DNA of 64,000 nucleotides from Saprospiraceae bacterium. GTDB lineage: Bacteria; Bacteroidota; Bacteroidia; Chitinophagales; Saprospiraceae. The DNA is taken from the NCBI GenBank assembly GCA_019187365.1, contig JABARE010000001.1, positions 186,001 through 250,000 of the forward strand. The letters run 5' to 3'. Made by a program: the position numbers and the translations under genes. Of this stretch, positions 37,099-46,957 are shown piece after piece (the stretch's first letter is position 1; each line of letters starts with the position of its first letter). The notes under the pieces are model-generated. The model ran no database searches. It was not told where the DNA came from and was given only the letters and a program-made list of their open reading frames with translations.

Positions 37099-37884
37099 AT
37101 GAAGAATTTTGATAGCATGAAGACTCCTGACCTATTGTTGGATAGCGCATACATTTACCCACTCAAGTCCGGACCTCCGTTACAAGTATTTGATTTACAA
37201 TTTGATCATGCATGCTTGCGGTATGACCGGCAGTGGATGCTCGTTGGGCCGGAAGGAAAATTTGTTTCCCAACGGCTGCAGCCCAAACTCAACCAATTGA
37301 AGCTTAGGGACCAGGGCGATCATTTCCTGTTTTTTTACGACCAGGACTCCCTGGCTATACCCAAGACATTCCTTTCGCCGGCAATCCAGGAAAGCCTGGT
37401 GGTAAACCTCTGGCAATCCAATTTCCCGGTGTCAATTGGTCCTCTGGAGTATTCCCTATGGTTTTCTGAATTTTTAGGGGAAGGGGTCTCATTTGTCATG
37501 AGGCCTTTACGACCACAGGATGAACGCTTGAAACAAGAAAACAAAAGGATCGTCCTGGGATTTCAGGATAGTTGTCCAGTGCACATCGCAAACCTGGATT
37601 CAGTAGATTGGCTTGAGGTTGCCACCGGAAAAGCTTTCCATCCCCTTCAATTCAGGGCCAACCTGTACGTTCGTACAGGTGGACCTTTAATGGAAGACAA
37701 TTTGGAAGAATTTTACATTGGAAACCAGCCTTATAGAAAAATCAAAGATTGTTCGCGTTGTTCTATGGTTAATTTGGCTCCCGGAAATACAGTCGCGGAC
37801 ACCTCCTTTCTGGAGGGGCTTTCAAAATTTCGAACCCTAAGCGGTTCGGTCCGGTTTGGCATATATGCCTTCCCGCTTTCCTAA
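37099..37884 (+). CDS. MOSC-domain protein (YcbX/mARC-like)
   Basis: Molybdenum-cofactor sulfurase C-terminal type protein, about 261 residues from ATG 37099 (ATG 37117 also possible). The N-terminal MOSC beta-barrel (SAYIYPLKSGPPLQV, CLRYDRQWMLV) is followed by the MOSC core with QFRANLYV and the cofactor Cys region DCSRCSMVNLAPGN. Members reduce N-hydroxylated compounds with molybdopterin. Redox partner not visible. Divergent from pyrG, four-base overlap with the convergent M4 protease gene. Confidence 0.85.
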   Translation: MKNFDSMKTPDLLLDSAYIYPLKSGPPLQVFDLQFDHACLRYDRQWMLVGPEGKFVSQRLQPKLNQLKLRDQGDHFLFFYDQDSLAIPKTFLSPAIQESLVVNLWQSNFPVSIGPLEYSLWFSEFLGEGVSFVMRPLRPQDERLKQENKRIVLGFQDSCPVHIANLDSVDWLEVATGKAFHPLQFRANLYVRTGGPLMEDNLEEFYIGNQPYRKIKDCSRCSMVNLAPGNTVADTSFLEGLSKFRTLSGSVRFGIYAFPLS

Positions 37885-40800
37885 ATTTTTACCAGCTTTT
37901 TGTTGAATCGGTGGCCGTTGTCGAACCGGACGGAAAGCAGGTAGCTCCCGGCTGCAAGTTCCCGGGATTCAAATACATGCGTCTTTTCGCGAATTGGACA
38001 ATCGTAGATGGAGTTGCCCAGGAAATCGAATAATTCCAGGTGTGTTGGTTGATAACCGGAATTGCGGCAGTCAATGTAAATGTTAGCATCAAATGGATTT
38101 GGATGCACTTCCACACTATAATTGACGCCCGGATCATCAGTTGCCGATGGTTCTGCGGAAATACGCAGGTTGTCTATGTGAATGAAATCCTTGGTCAGGT
38201 CAATCTGGCCACTCAAGCTGTCTACAACCCCTTCGAGTACGATGTTCTCAACGAGAATGGTGACAGGGCCGTTCTCCAGTGGAATTTCCTCCTGGAATTT
38301 TCCGGGAATTGGCGTTAAACTTCCTTGTTGAATATAGAATGGGCCACCAGTTGTCTTTCCGTCTTTATCGGAAAAAAGGACGCGGGTTACGGCTGCCTGG
38401 GAAATATCGGTCAGCAGAGTGTCGTATCCCGGATTGCCGACTTTTTGCAGGAAATCAAAAGAAAAATATGCCTTTTGTATGCCGTCTGTTGACAGGCAAT
38501 TGTACAACTGCGACGTAAACTTCGGGTTGGCGTAAAAATAGGTGGCCAGATCGGCTGAATTGATAAATGCGGTTGACCCATTGGAGTTGAAAAGCTTGCC
38601 GCCACTAACCAATACACCGGAAGATTGAGTCGGCCTGTCATCTATAGCCCAGTGAATCGAGGAATCTGCATAAACAGCCAAGTGAGAAGTATCAAACTCA
38701 AAATTGTCAAAAGGTTCCAGATACCCCAGACTAACGTTGTCAGTAAAAATGACCTGGAAAGAAGTGCTGTTGTTTGCTGTATTGGTATCCTTGGCGTACG
38801 AAAGAATGGCCTGAATGGTTCCAACGCCCCGAAAGTCTCTGGCTACCGGAAAATAGTCCGAACGATAACTGGCTCCTGGATAGATGGTGCGGTTTACAAT
38901 CAGGCTTTGCTCAGTATTTTGCTGACCGTAGACCATTAACAATTTTAGTTCAGTGCCCACCTCAACCGGATCGCATCCCAGGTAGGTCGATACAACCTGC
39001 GCTGTTGTTTGAGTTCCCTCGCAGGGCGACCGCCTGATGTTGAGAGAGTTCACCCTGAAATCGTGTTCGGCGTTGTTGCTCTTGGAGATGAGGAGAGGCA
39101 AGCGATTGTTTGTAGTGTCTGCGTCGGCGTCCATGTCTACTGAGACCTGGATCACCGTATTGGTGCGATCCACGTAGGCTTGCTTGTTGAAAGAATAGAT
39201 GAGAGACTGGCCAGGGTGCAGGTCTTCTGTGAGCGTATACACTTCAATTATGGGATTTCTTCTTGGAACCTCGATCCTAAAAGTGAGCGCGGCTCCTGAA
39301 ATTACAGGTTTGTCACAACTAAGATTTACAACGCGGACCTCAACAGGAAACTGGGCTTCCTTACAAACGAGCTGTGGGATTTTTTCATTGACGAGCATGA
39401 TATCCGGATCTGAATGCCTTGCACCCATTCCAACAGCAACCCATGCCTCTACGATGTTGGCGTATTCAGCCGAACATTTGCCATACCGCTGTTCAGCGAT
39501 TTGCAAAGTGGCCTCGCGCATGTCATAATATTTTGACGTTTTGCCCAGGTAGCCCGACATGGCTTCATAAACAATGCTTACGGCCTCGCGTATTCCGATT
39601 TTCTTAACGTCAAAAGCAATGTTTTTCTCGTTTACTCCTTTACCACCTTCTGAAAGCAGGTAAAACCAGTAATTGATCACACCACTGTTGGTGTGCACAC
39701 CACCATTATCCGAGGCGTTGGTAATCCACCTGGATCCTTTGTAGTTTTTCGGGTTCTTAAACCGAAGGGGATCAGACATGCTCCGGAAAGCAGTATCGGG
39801 GAGTACGAAAAATCTTTGCCCCAATAGCCAGTTAAACTGAGCAGAATCGTATTCGAATTCAACGGCTTTGCCTATGATGTCTGAGAAGCCCTCGTTTAAT
39901 GCTCCGGATTCATAGAGGTATTCCAGACCGCAGGTATGTTGTGTCAGCCCGTGCGTGATCTCATGGGCAACCACGTCGAGAGACGTCAGAGGTTTTGTGT
40001 TTACGGAGTCGCCGATCCCGAAATTCGTAGCAGCGCCATCCCAGAAGGCATTTACATAAAAAGTAGTGTCTATGATCCGGTTGAGCAACTTGCCGTCATT
40101 GCCGTCAACTCCATTTCGGCCGAACTGTGACTTGTAATAATCGAGAGTGCTTTGTGCTCCGAAATGAACGTCGAGCGCACTCTTGCTTTGGGCGAAGCTG
40201 CCGGATTCCCAGAAATTGTCTTCATCGAAATACTTCTTGCCGGTAGCAGATATGGTTTCGATCCCTTTCCCTCGCGTGGCATCATTTAATTCGAAACCCG
40301 AAGCTGAGGAAGCAGTCGATAAGGTACGCTGCCCGTGGTAAAGTGTTTCTCCGATTCCGTCGGATCCGAAACAACTCATGAGCAAATCGTGGCTCAGCAG
40401 CACCCCGCCATCGCGTGCATCGATGTAATACCTGCGCTTTGCAAGAGGATGTGTGCTGTAGATGTCGACCTGGAATGCGAGATGATACTGACCACTTTGC
40501 TCCGGGTAAGCGGCATCGAGTATGACCAGGCGTGCAGCCGGGGGCTGTTCCGTATGGAGTTGTAGTTGTTCTACACCTGATGAATGGCTGACCATCGCAG
40601 CGCGGATCGCATCATCGGCTGACATGAATGTGGTGACATCCAATCGTATTGCATAGGATAGATTCCCATTCGCAGATACTACCCGATGATCGCGCACATG
40701 GATCATCCATTCGCTGCCAACGACTTCAATCCCCTTGTATTGATGCTGATATTTTAAATGTTCCAGCCCGCTGCTAAACGAAGAATTCGCAACGAGCTGA

Positions 40801-41000
40801 AGGGCGTTGTCTGAAGGCTCTGCAAAAGCATTGCGCTGAGCAGTCAAAAATGCATCAGCAGCGGGGAGCTGCTTCGACAAATCTTGCCAAATATAGGTCG
40901 ATGGACGTATATGGGACTCAAAGTTACTTGGGCGGTAGACTTGGGAGGAAGAGGTTTGTATTAAAGTAATAAGACAAACATGGATGAATAAATTGCGCAT
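37881..41000 (-). CDS. Secreted M4 (thermolysin-family) metalloprotease with T9SS domain
   Basis: 1039 residues. A signal peptide (MRNLFIHVCLITLIQ) is followed by an FTP/PepSY-type propeptide (about 30-210), then the M4 catalytic domain (about 215-530). The zinc site H-E-I-T-H is present with the third ligand Glu in GALNEGFSDIIG and the transition-state His in DNGGVHTNSGVINYWFY. Two Ig/CARDB-like domains follow, then a T9SS sorting domain (VHPNPFDANIYID ... ELAAGSYLLSVRF ... KKLVKI). Endoproteolysis outside the cell is likely. Last gene of the minus-strand block 37.9-46.8 kb. Confidence 0.92.
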   Translation of the reverse strand: MRNLFIHVCLITLIQTSSSQVYRPSNFESHIRPSTYIWQDLSKQLPAADAFLTAQRNAFAEPSDNALQLVANSSFSSGLEHLKYQHQYKGIEVVGSEWMIHVRDHRVVSANGNLSYAIRLDVTTFMSADDAIRAAMVSHSSGVEQLQLHTEQPPAARLVILDAAYPEQSGQYHLAFQVDIYSTHPLAKRRYYIDARDGGVLLSHDLLMSCFGSDGIGETLYHGQRTLSTASSASGFELNDATRGKGIETISATGKKYFDEDNFWESGSFAQSKSALDVHFGAQSTLDYYKSQFGRNGVDGNDGKLLNRIIDTTFYVNAFWDGAATNFGIGDSVNTKPLTSLDVVAHEITHGLTQHTCGLEYLYESGALNEGFSDIIGKAVEFEYDSAQFNWLLGQRFFVLPDTAFRSMSDPLRFKNPKNYKGSRWITNASDNGGVHTNSGVINYWFYLLSEGGKGVNEKNIAFDVKKIGIREAVSIVYEAMSGYLGKTSKYYDMREATLQIAEQRYGKCSAEYANIVEAWVAVGMGARHSDPDIMLVNEKIPQLVCKEAQFPVEVRVVNLSCDKPVISGAALTFRIEVPRRNPIIEVYTLTEDLHPGQSLIYSFNKQAYVDRTNTVIQVSVDMDADADTTNNRLPLLISKSNNAEHDFRVNSLNIRRSPCEGTQTTAQVVSTYLGCDPVEVGTELKLLMVYGQQNTEQSLIVNRTIYPGASYRSDYFPVARDFRGVGTIQAILSYAKDTNTANNSTSFQVIFTDNVSLGYLEPFDNFEFDTSHLAVYADSSIHWAIDDRPTQSSGVLVSGGKLFNSNGSTAFINSADLATYFYANPKFTSQLYNCLSTDGIQKAYFSFDFLQKVGNPGYDTLLTDISQAAVTRVLFSDKDGKTTGGPFYIQQGSLTPIPGKFQEEIPLENGPVTILVENIVLEGVVDSLSGQIDLTKDFIHIDNLRISAEPSATDDPGVNYSVEVHPNPFDANIYIDCRNSGYQPTHLELFDFLGNSIYDCPIREKTHVFESRELAAGSYLLSVRFDNGHRFNKKLVKI

Positions 41001-41006
41001 TTGCGT

Positions 41007-43481
41007 TTAGGTTTTAATAAAGCGCAATATAGTATAAAATTCATTTTTAGTAATTCTGACCAGGTATAGCCCCTGTTGAAGTGAACCGGTGTCGAATACG
41101 CGTACGGTGCCATTTCTATGATGTTCCAGGTGATTGGGGAGGGAAAGCGTTCTACCCAGATGGTCGAGCAGATTTATGGAACATTTTTCCCCAAGCGCTT
41201 CAGGCAGGTAGAGGTTTAGCGCTAACCCCGCCGGATTGGGGTAAAGAAATGCTTTGGAATGAGCTATGGCGCCTTCGTTGACAACGGGTACGCAGTCGAT
41301 CGTTCCGGAATCTTGCAGTGTACAGCCGAAGCTGTCTGCCATCGTGACGAGAAAGCCTTCCCCGTGCTTGAGGGTGTCACCGTCCTGATGGCCGGACACT
41401 ACGATGCCACCGGCAAAGCTGCTTGCGTCTATGCTTAGGATGGCAAGGCCGGTGCGGTTGCCCGCCGTATCGGTCACGCAGGTATAGTCAACCAAAAGTT
41501 CCGGCCTTGCAAAGGCGCATGAATCAAAATGGCAGTTGATGATGCCACTGATCGACGTAGAACAACCTGCATCGTCGGTTACGTTTACTGAATATGCAGC
41601 TCCCTGCTCCAACAGATCACCGCTGCGATTGCCCTGAATGCTATAATTCCCCAAGTTACCCGTAATATCTACCTCCAGTCGTGCCCTGAGTAACGTGTCG
41701 ATGCATTCGTATTGAGCCGTAATACTCAGTTTGGACTGGCTGCAATCGAATGGGGGGCAGTCAATTTGGCCTTCTTCAACAACGTAGCAGGAATCGGAAT
41801 CGATGATCACGGCCTGATAGTGGTCACCGTGGCTTAGCACGGTGCTGTCTGCTGTTCCGTAATAAAAATAAGCTCCGCTGCCACCCGTTCCACGAATGCG
41901 GAGAAGGACCTCCCCTGTTGCCCGGCCAATGGAGTCCATAAGACATTCCCGTTCAATCTGAAGCCCAAGGTCGCTTTTGGCACAACGGGAAGGGGGAGTA
42001 CATGAAATGCGCCTGCTTTGAAAGTCGCGGCAGCCTGAGGCATCCTCAACAAAGGCAAGAATTTCTGTTCCGGGCAGAAAGATCTCTTCCGGTGCAGGGC
42101 CTGTATAAACGACGGGAGCCTTTCCACCGCTTACACTATAACTGATCCTGCCCAGGATGCCGTGGAGGCATTCTTCTTCGATTTCGAGCGACAATGCCTC
42201 GAACGCAGGCGCAAGACTCAACGCGTCAACGCGAAGGCAAATTTCCGCTTCAGCCGCATGAATGGGTCTGGTGAGGTTGGCTATCTGCAGGTAATATTTA
42301 GCTCCGGCGGTCAGATTTCGAAAAACCAGGGGGCCCTGGCATGGGTCAGGAGATGGGCCGCAGCTTATTTCTGCGAGCGACGCGCAACTTCCCCCGTACA
42401 AGCCGTATTGGTACAAAAATCCACTCTCTATGGATACGGCCACTTCCCGTTCCTGGGGTGCAATAAAACTGTACCAGATGTCTGGAGCAGCGTAAACCAT
42501 GCACTTGCTTTTGATCGTTCCCGCTCTTGCATTGAGATTGCTCGTCCTCGTGCATTCACGCCCCAGTTCGAGAGAAATCGCCTGCATACAATCGTCATTC
42601 GTTGGCGTTTGATCGCTTCGCTCAAGAATTTCAATGCAGAGATTGCCTTCGAGGGAAGCAAAATACCCCGTCACCTGCAGGTAGTATGTTGCATTCGGCG
42701 TTGGGTTTTGCAACACGATTCGTCCGCCCAGATCTTCGCACTTTACTTCATTCAGGTTGGTGCAATTGCCCGTGTAAACCGTTAGGACATCTGCAAAATT
42801 TGCATTTGAAACGATTTCGAGATGCTTGTTGTTCGTTGGTGTAAAACTAAACCAAATGTCAGCACGCGACCAGGAGTTCAAACTGGGTATTGGCTGGTCA
42901 AAATGGGCCAGCAAATTGCTCCCCTCGACACAAGCCGTGTTGATGGTGAGGACCTTGCTGTTCATGCATCCGTCGTTTACCGGATATTCGGGTGCGCGCT
43001 TCTCTATAGCAATGCAAAGTCCCTGCTGGTCATCGCGACCGTAATATTCGATTTGTTTTGCGATGCGTAAATAATAGGTCTTGCCCGATGTAACGTTGAC
43101 ATACGAACGTTCACCTTCAAAGCCGAATTCATCCCGGTTGTCGCAAAGGATTTCTGCAAGATTTGCACAACTGCCTTCGAATACAGTCAGTGCATCGTTG
43201 TATTGCGCATTGGTGATCACCGCGATTTGTCCGTCAAAATCGCTCTCGTACTTGTACCAGATGCCCTGAATGTATTTTCCGGGACATTGAACAGACGGTC
43301 CGGTAAGCAATGCTCCCAGAGCAGAACCGGAGGTGCAGGCTTCACCAGCAAGGAGCAACACAGCCTCTGAACAATCATCGTTGTCAGCTCCTGAAAGAGC
43401 CTTCCCATTGGGCTGGGCGACAGAGTGCGCAGCAATACAGGATATGCTAAAACCGATGAAAAGTTGAATTAGGTTTTTCAT
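41007..43481 (-). CDS. Cys-rich repeat surface protein with T9SS domain
   Basis: 824 residues with a signal peptide (MKNLIQLFIGFSISC...). Two repeat types are visible. Three N-terminal beta-sandwich repeats of about 130 residues share the pattern N-D-x-C ... I-W-Y-x-Y ... L-T-V-F-E-G-S-C ... Y-Y-L-R-I (PPC-like). Four shorter repeats of about 80 residues follow, each with E/Y-E-C or E-C ... G ... GD/GE-x-L-x-x-G ... V-x-D-x-x-G-C ... I-x-C (SprB/HYR-like). The last 80 residues are a T9SS domain (LYPNPAGLALNLYL ... LQQGLYLVRI). Paired cysteines suggest disulfides. Function probably adhesion or scaffolding; unproven. Six bases from the M4 gene. Confidence 0.82.
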   Translation of the reverse strand: MKNLIQLFIGFSISCIAAHSVAQPNGKALSGADNDDCSEAVLLLAGEACTSGSALGALLTGPSVQCPGKYIQGIWYKYESDFDGQIAVITNAQYNDALTVFEGSCANLAEILCDNRDEFGFEGERSYVNVTSGKTYYLRIAKQIEYYGRDDQQGLCIAIEKRAPEYPVNDGCMNSKVLTINTACVEGSNLLAHFDQPIPSLNSWSRADIWFSFTPTNNKHLEIVSNANFADVLTVYTGNCTNLNEVKCEDLGGRIVLQNPTPNATYYLQVTGYFASLEGNLCIEILERSDQTPTNDDCMQAISLELGRECTRTSNLNARAGTIKSKCMVYAAPDIWYSFIAPQEREVAVSIESGFLYQYGLYGGSCASLAEISCGPSPDPCQGPLVFRNLTAGAKYYLQIANLTRPIHAAEAEICLRVDALSLAPAFEALSLEIEEECLHGILGRISYSVSGGKAPVVYTGPAPEEIFLPGTEILAFVEDASGCRDFQSRRISCTPPSRCAKSDLGLQIERECLMDSIGRATGEVLLRIRGTGGSGAYFYYGTADSTVLSHGDHYQAVIIDSDSCYVVEEGQIDCPPFDCSQSKLSITAQYECIDTLLRARLEVDITGNLGNYSIQGNRSGDLLEQGAAYSVNVTDDAGCSTSISGIINCHFDSCAFARPELLVDYTCVTDTAGNRTGLAILSIDASSFAGGIVVSGHQDGDTLKHGEGFLVTMADSFGCTLQDSGTIDCVPVVNEGAIAHSKAFLYPNPAGLALNLYLPEALGEKCSINLLDHLGRTLSLPNHLEHHRNGTVRVFDTGSLQQGLYLVRITKNEFYTILRFIKT

Positions 43482-43490
43482 AGGACGGAT

Positions 43491-45173
43491 TTAGAAAATG
43501 TTAATGCGGCGAATGAAGGTTTTTCCGGCGCTTTCGAGCTGATACAGATATTCGCCCGGATGGATTTTCCATTTCTGAGGATCAAAAGGTATGGTATAAG
43601 AACCTTTGGTAGTGTAGGCATCGTGGAGGGTTGCCAGCAGCCTGCCATCCAGGGTCTTTATGAATAACCGCACCTGGTTTGATCCCAGTTGAGTGAACTT
43701 GATATCGACCATTTTGTCGTTTGAGGGATTGGGCTCGTGGCCAACGAGGATGGTGTGGTAATTTGATCCCGATGGGGTTCCCAGGCAGGGATTATCGAAT
43801 AATGGCAAACGACTGTAAGGCTTCCCAAGGCAGTAGTCGACGAGTTCACTTTCCATGCAAAGCCACTGTTCCATTACGCTGGCATACATGGTCCGGAAAT
43901 CGATCGAAGCCTGCTGCTCGAAATAAACGCGGGTACTTCCACCCCTTAATCCCGGATCGTCCAGGTTGATTGGAGTTCCGTAAAAGCCGCCTTTAACTCC
44001 GGGACCAAACAGCATCATAGGAGACATATTGCCGTGGTCTGTTCCTGCAGACCCGTTTTCCCGGATGGTGCGGCCAAATTCTGAGAACGTCATGATGCTG
44101 ACTCCCTGGTCAAATCCATCGGCTTTAAGGTCATTGAAAAAAGCAGAGACACTCTCGGCGATGTTCATTAGCAACCTGTTGTGCGCACTTTTCTGGTTGG
44201 CATGGTTATCGAATCCGTCGATGTAAACCATAAAGACTTTTGTGCCAAGTCGGCCTTTGATCAGCCGTGCAACAATTTTGAGCTGATCGGCAAGGCGGGA
44301 TACGGTGTTTGTGGGATAGGTGGCTTTTGAACTTGCAGCATTATAAGCCTGGGTGACCGACTGGCTATACCGAAGGGAATTATTGGTGAGCTGGCGCAAA
44401 AACTCGACCTCTTCGTCCCGCGGGCAGTCCCCGAGGTCGTCGGTCGGGTATAATTTACCATATTGCGCGAGGCGGTAAAATTCATTTGGGTCGTTGAAAA
44501 CGAGTTCGAATTGCTGATTATCGGGTGACTTAAAAACGAGATCCGCATTGTACCCAATGCGCAATGCAGGAGGCACGGTTGGCGGGGTCTCATTGAATGC
44601 AGGAAAATCCTGGTTCAGGTAACGGCCCATATAACCGGAGTTGATGCGCGGATCAAACCCGTTGTCTGCAGCACTTGCCCAGTTGTCGATGCTGGAAAAA
44701 TGTGAGAAATCCTGTTTGGGATATCCCACATTGTGGAGTATGGCCATATTGCCTTCATTCCACAACGGCATCAACGAGGACATTACCGAGGGCATCGCAA
44801 AATCAGTAGACCCGAATCCTGCCAGCAAGGTATTGTCGGTGTAGTCTGTGCCGAATTTATGGCTGATGGTGGGTCGGTAGCTGAGGTACGCGGAATTGCC
44901 TGCAGATTCAGAATGCGGGAAAATCATGTTCAAGCCGTCATTCCCACCGAACATCTTCAGCAGGACAAGGATGTTGTTGCCAGGGCTGAAAGCCGCCGGA
45001 AGGCTTGTGGGAAAAAGCGAATTGACAGGCATGCCGTTGAGCAGCATAGTACCCAGACCGGCAAATCCGCCGGTGAGGAGAAAATGCCGCCTGCTCCACA
45101 TCAGGTGATCTGCCTGGTGCGCTGCACTCAACTCCTCTTTTAGCATCCCTTTGGTCTTATTATACGTGCGCAT
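43491..45173 (-). CDS. DUF1501 protein with Tat-like signal and T9SS-type C-terminus
   Basis: 560 residues. The N-terminus has a twin-arginine motif S-R-R-H-F-L followed by a hydrophobic stretch (LLTGGFAGLGTMLL), typical of DUF1501 proteins. The body (about 60-480) contains DUF1501 landmarks such as MFGGNDGLNMIFPHSE and MTFSEFGRTIRENGSAGTDHG, similar to the sulfatase-like fold. The last 75 residues look like a T9SS sorting domain (HPGEYLYQLES ... FIRRINIF). Substrate unknown. It lies 18 bases downstream of the DUF1800 gene, the usual partner. Confidence 0.85.
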   Translation of the reverse strand: MRTYNKTKGMLKEELSAAHQADHLMWSRRHFLLTGGFAGLGTMLLNGMPVNSLFPTSLPAAFSPGNNILVLLKMFGGNDGLNMIFPHSESAGNSAYLSYRPTISHKFGTDYTDNTLLAGFGSTDFAMPSVMSSLMPLWNEGNMAILHNVGYPKQDFSHFSSIDNWASAADNGFDPRINSGYMGRYLNQDFPAFNETPPTVPPALRIGYNADLVFKSPDNQQFELVFNDPNEFYRLAQYGKLYPTDDLGDCPRDEEVEFLRQLTNNSLRYSQSVTQAYNAASSKATYPTNTVSRLADQLKIVARLIKGRLGTKVFMVYIDGFDNHANQKSAHNRLLMNIAESVSAFFNDLKADGFDQGVSIMTFSEFGRTIRENGSAGTDHGNMSPMMLFGPGVKGGFYGTPINLDDPGLRGGSTRVYFEQQASIDFRTMYASVMEQWLCMESELVDYCLGKPYSRLPLFDNPCLGTPSGSNYHTILVGHEPNPSNDKMVDIKFTQLGSNQVRLFIKTLDGRLLATLHDAYTTKGSYTIPFDPQKWKIHPGEYLYQLESAGKTFIRRINIF

Positions 45174-45191
45174 GGTAGCTTGTTTAGACGG

Positions 45192-46844
45192 TTACAATAA
45201 TTGAAATTCTGGCAGCGTGATCAGGTAATTCATCAGGTTGATGAACTGACTGGGGACGGTCGTGTAGTTCAGTGTCCAGGTGCCGTTTTGGTAATAATTT
45301 TCAGGAACGAGTGCCTTGAAAACTCCAACCGCGGTCTGGATGTATTCTTCGGGTATGTCAACCGCAAGGAAATAGGTAACCACCGCTCTGACAATGGCGT
45401 CGGGATCCTGGCTGTTCTGACTGATGGTCTTCAGGAATTCGCGAAATTTCTCTTTGGTGCGGTCGTATTGCAGGTAATAGGTAAAATGATCCCTGTTGTA
45501 TTTCCAGCGATTTACCAGGGTAAATTCGTTCAACCAGGTCCGGTACCCGGGCCATCCCGCCACATTTACCGGGTTGAACAACCGCTGGCCCAGATTGGTA
45601 TTCGAACTATAAATGTTGCTGAGGGTATCCCGGTTTAAGGTGTTTGGGAAATTCGTAGGATCCAAAACGTCCGCTTTGAAACTGTTGCTTAGCCACTTGT
45701 ACCGGTAATAATCCTTTCCCTCTTCCATATCGAGGTTGCGCAAATAAGACAACTGGTTTTCTATGTGGCTTTTAATGCCCAATCCAATGGTAGCGTCGTC
45801 AAAAAAATGCTCACTCTTGAACAGGGTCTTCAGAACGGTGCTGATGTTGAAATTGCTGTTGATGAACACCGTTGCCAGGCCATCAATAATGTCATCTGGC
45901 GGGTTTTGGTAAACGTAATATTTGTAGAGCTTGCGGCAGATAAAACGCGCGACTTCGTTCTTCTTGATTTTAAAGATCAGCTCGTCGTGCAGCAACTCGT
46001 ATTCTGTGCGCGCCTTTTGTATGGCCTCGGCATCCGTTGGGGGGATCTTGCCACCATTGTTGCCAATGGCCTGCCCAAATATGAATTTGCCTTTCCAGTC
46101 GTGGTTATTCCGGTTGAAGTAAAACTCGTCGACTTTCGTGGGAGCAATGTAATACTTGCCGCTGCCTGCCGGAGACTCGTAATACCGTATGTACCAACCC
46201 GTAAGCAAACGCGCAGTTTCAGCGATATCCTGCTGGGTGTAATTGCCCACCCCCATTGTAAAGAGCTCGAGCAACTCGCGGGCATAGTTCTCGTTGGGGG
46301 CAGTACGGGTGTTGTATCGGCCATCGAGGTAGATCAACATGGAAGGGGTCAATCCAATGGCTTTTACGAAATCCCTAAAGTCGCCCAGGGCATGCTTGTG
46401 AAGCAGGTAATAATACTGGAATACCCAGCTTGGCCGGTTACCGGCTTCATCGGCGCCGGTGACAAAATGGTTTGACCAAAATAGCACCAGTTTGTGCCTG
46501 AGCCCCTCGCTGATCATTCCGCTAAACCACATGTGTACAAGCTCGAGGTACTTGTAATAAGCGTTGGTGTCTTCTGCTATGCTCTGCTCTTTCCACGCAT
46601 AGGTGTAATCAATGGTCTTGACCCCGGTTTTCTTTTCTCCGGGCAAGGGATGTGCTGCCGCGGTAGTAAACAGGTAGTCAATGAGTACAGAGGGCGAATT
46701 GGAACGGGCAAGGTTAATCAGGGTCAGAGGAGCACCATTGCTCAGCTTGTTGAACAGGTGATGTATGCGCTTGTCATTCCAGGGCTTGGACGGACTGGGA
46801 ACGTATTCCTGCAAACCGCCCGTCAGGCATTTGATGTTGGGCAT
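45192..46844 (-). CDS. DUF1800 protein, partner of DUF1501
   Basis: 550 residues, ATG at 46844. DUF1800 landmarks: RHKLVLFWSNHFVTG, YDGR-like LIYLDGRYNTR, NENYARELLELFTMGVGNYTQQD and the C-terminal PVNVAGWPGYRTWLN. No signal peptide or membrane segment is seen, yet its partner DUF1501 has a Tat-like signal; co-export as a complex is possible (inference). First gene of the four-gene block, 49 bases after the dnaK terminator. Confidence 0.87.
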   Translation of the reverse strand: MPNIKCLTGGLQEYVPSPSKPWNDKRIHHLFNKLSNGAPLTLINLARSNSPSVLIDYLFTTAAAHPLPGEKKTGVKTIDYTYAWKEQSIAEDTNAYYKYLELVHMWFSGMISEGLRHKLVLFWSNHFVTGADEAGNRPSWVFQYYYLLHKHALGDFRDFVKAIGLTPSMLIYLDGRYNTRTAPNENYARELLELFTMGVGNYTQQDIAETARLLTGWYIRYYESPAGSGKYYIAPTKVDEFYFNRNNHDWKGKFIFGQAIGNNGGKIPPTDAEAIQKARTEYELLHDELIFKIKKNEVARFICRKLYKYYVYQNPPDDIIDGLATVFINSNFNISTVLKTLFKSEHFFDDATIGLGIKSHIENQLSYLRNLDMEEGKDYYRYKWLSNSFKADVLDPTNFPNTLNRDTLSNIYSSNTNLGQRLFNPVNVAGWPGYRTWLNEFTLVNRWKYNRDHFTYYLQYDRTKEKFREFLKTISQNSQDPDAIVRAVVTYFLAVDIPEEYIQTAVGVFKALVPENYYQNGTWTLNYTTVPSQFINLMNYLITLPEFQLL

Positions 46845-46892
46845 AAAATCTGTATTTTAGCTTGGTAAAATTACTTATTTTAAGTTTCCAAC

Positions 46893-46930
46893 AAAAAAAA
46901 ACTCCGGTCGACCTTGACCGGAGTTTTTTA
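46893..46930. terminator. Strong bidirectional terminator behind dnaK
   Basis: ACTCCGGTC (46901-46909) pairs with GACCGGAGT (46916-46924) around a 6-base loop, with an A8 tract on one side and T6 on the other. It is the likely dnaK terminator on the minus strand, and can work both ways. Confidence 0.9.
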
Positions 46931-46957
46931 GTTTGCAATCTGTTAAATTTCAGACCC

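Noticed and set aside
42162..42785. 207-codon plus-strand frame opposite the Cys-rich repeat protein
   Set aside because: Antisense shadow of a convincing secreted protein; no motif or promoter.
45765..46475. 236-codon plus-strand frame opposite the DUF1800 gene
   Set aside because: Antisense shadow; the DUF1800 reading has clear family motifs.
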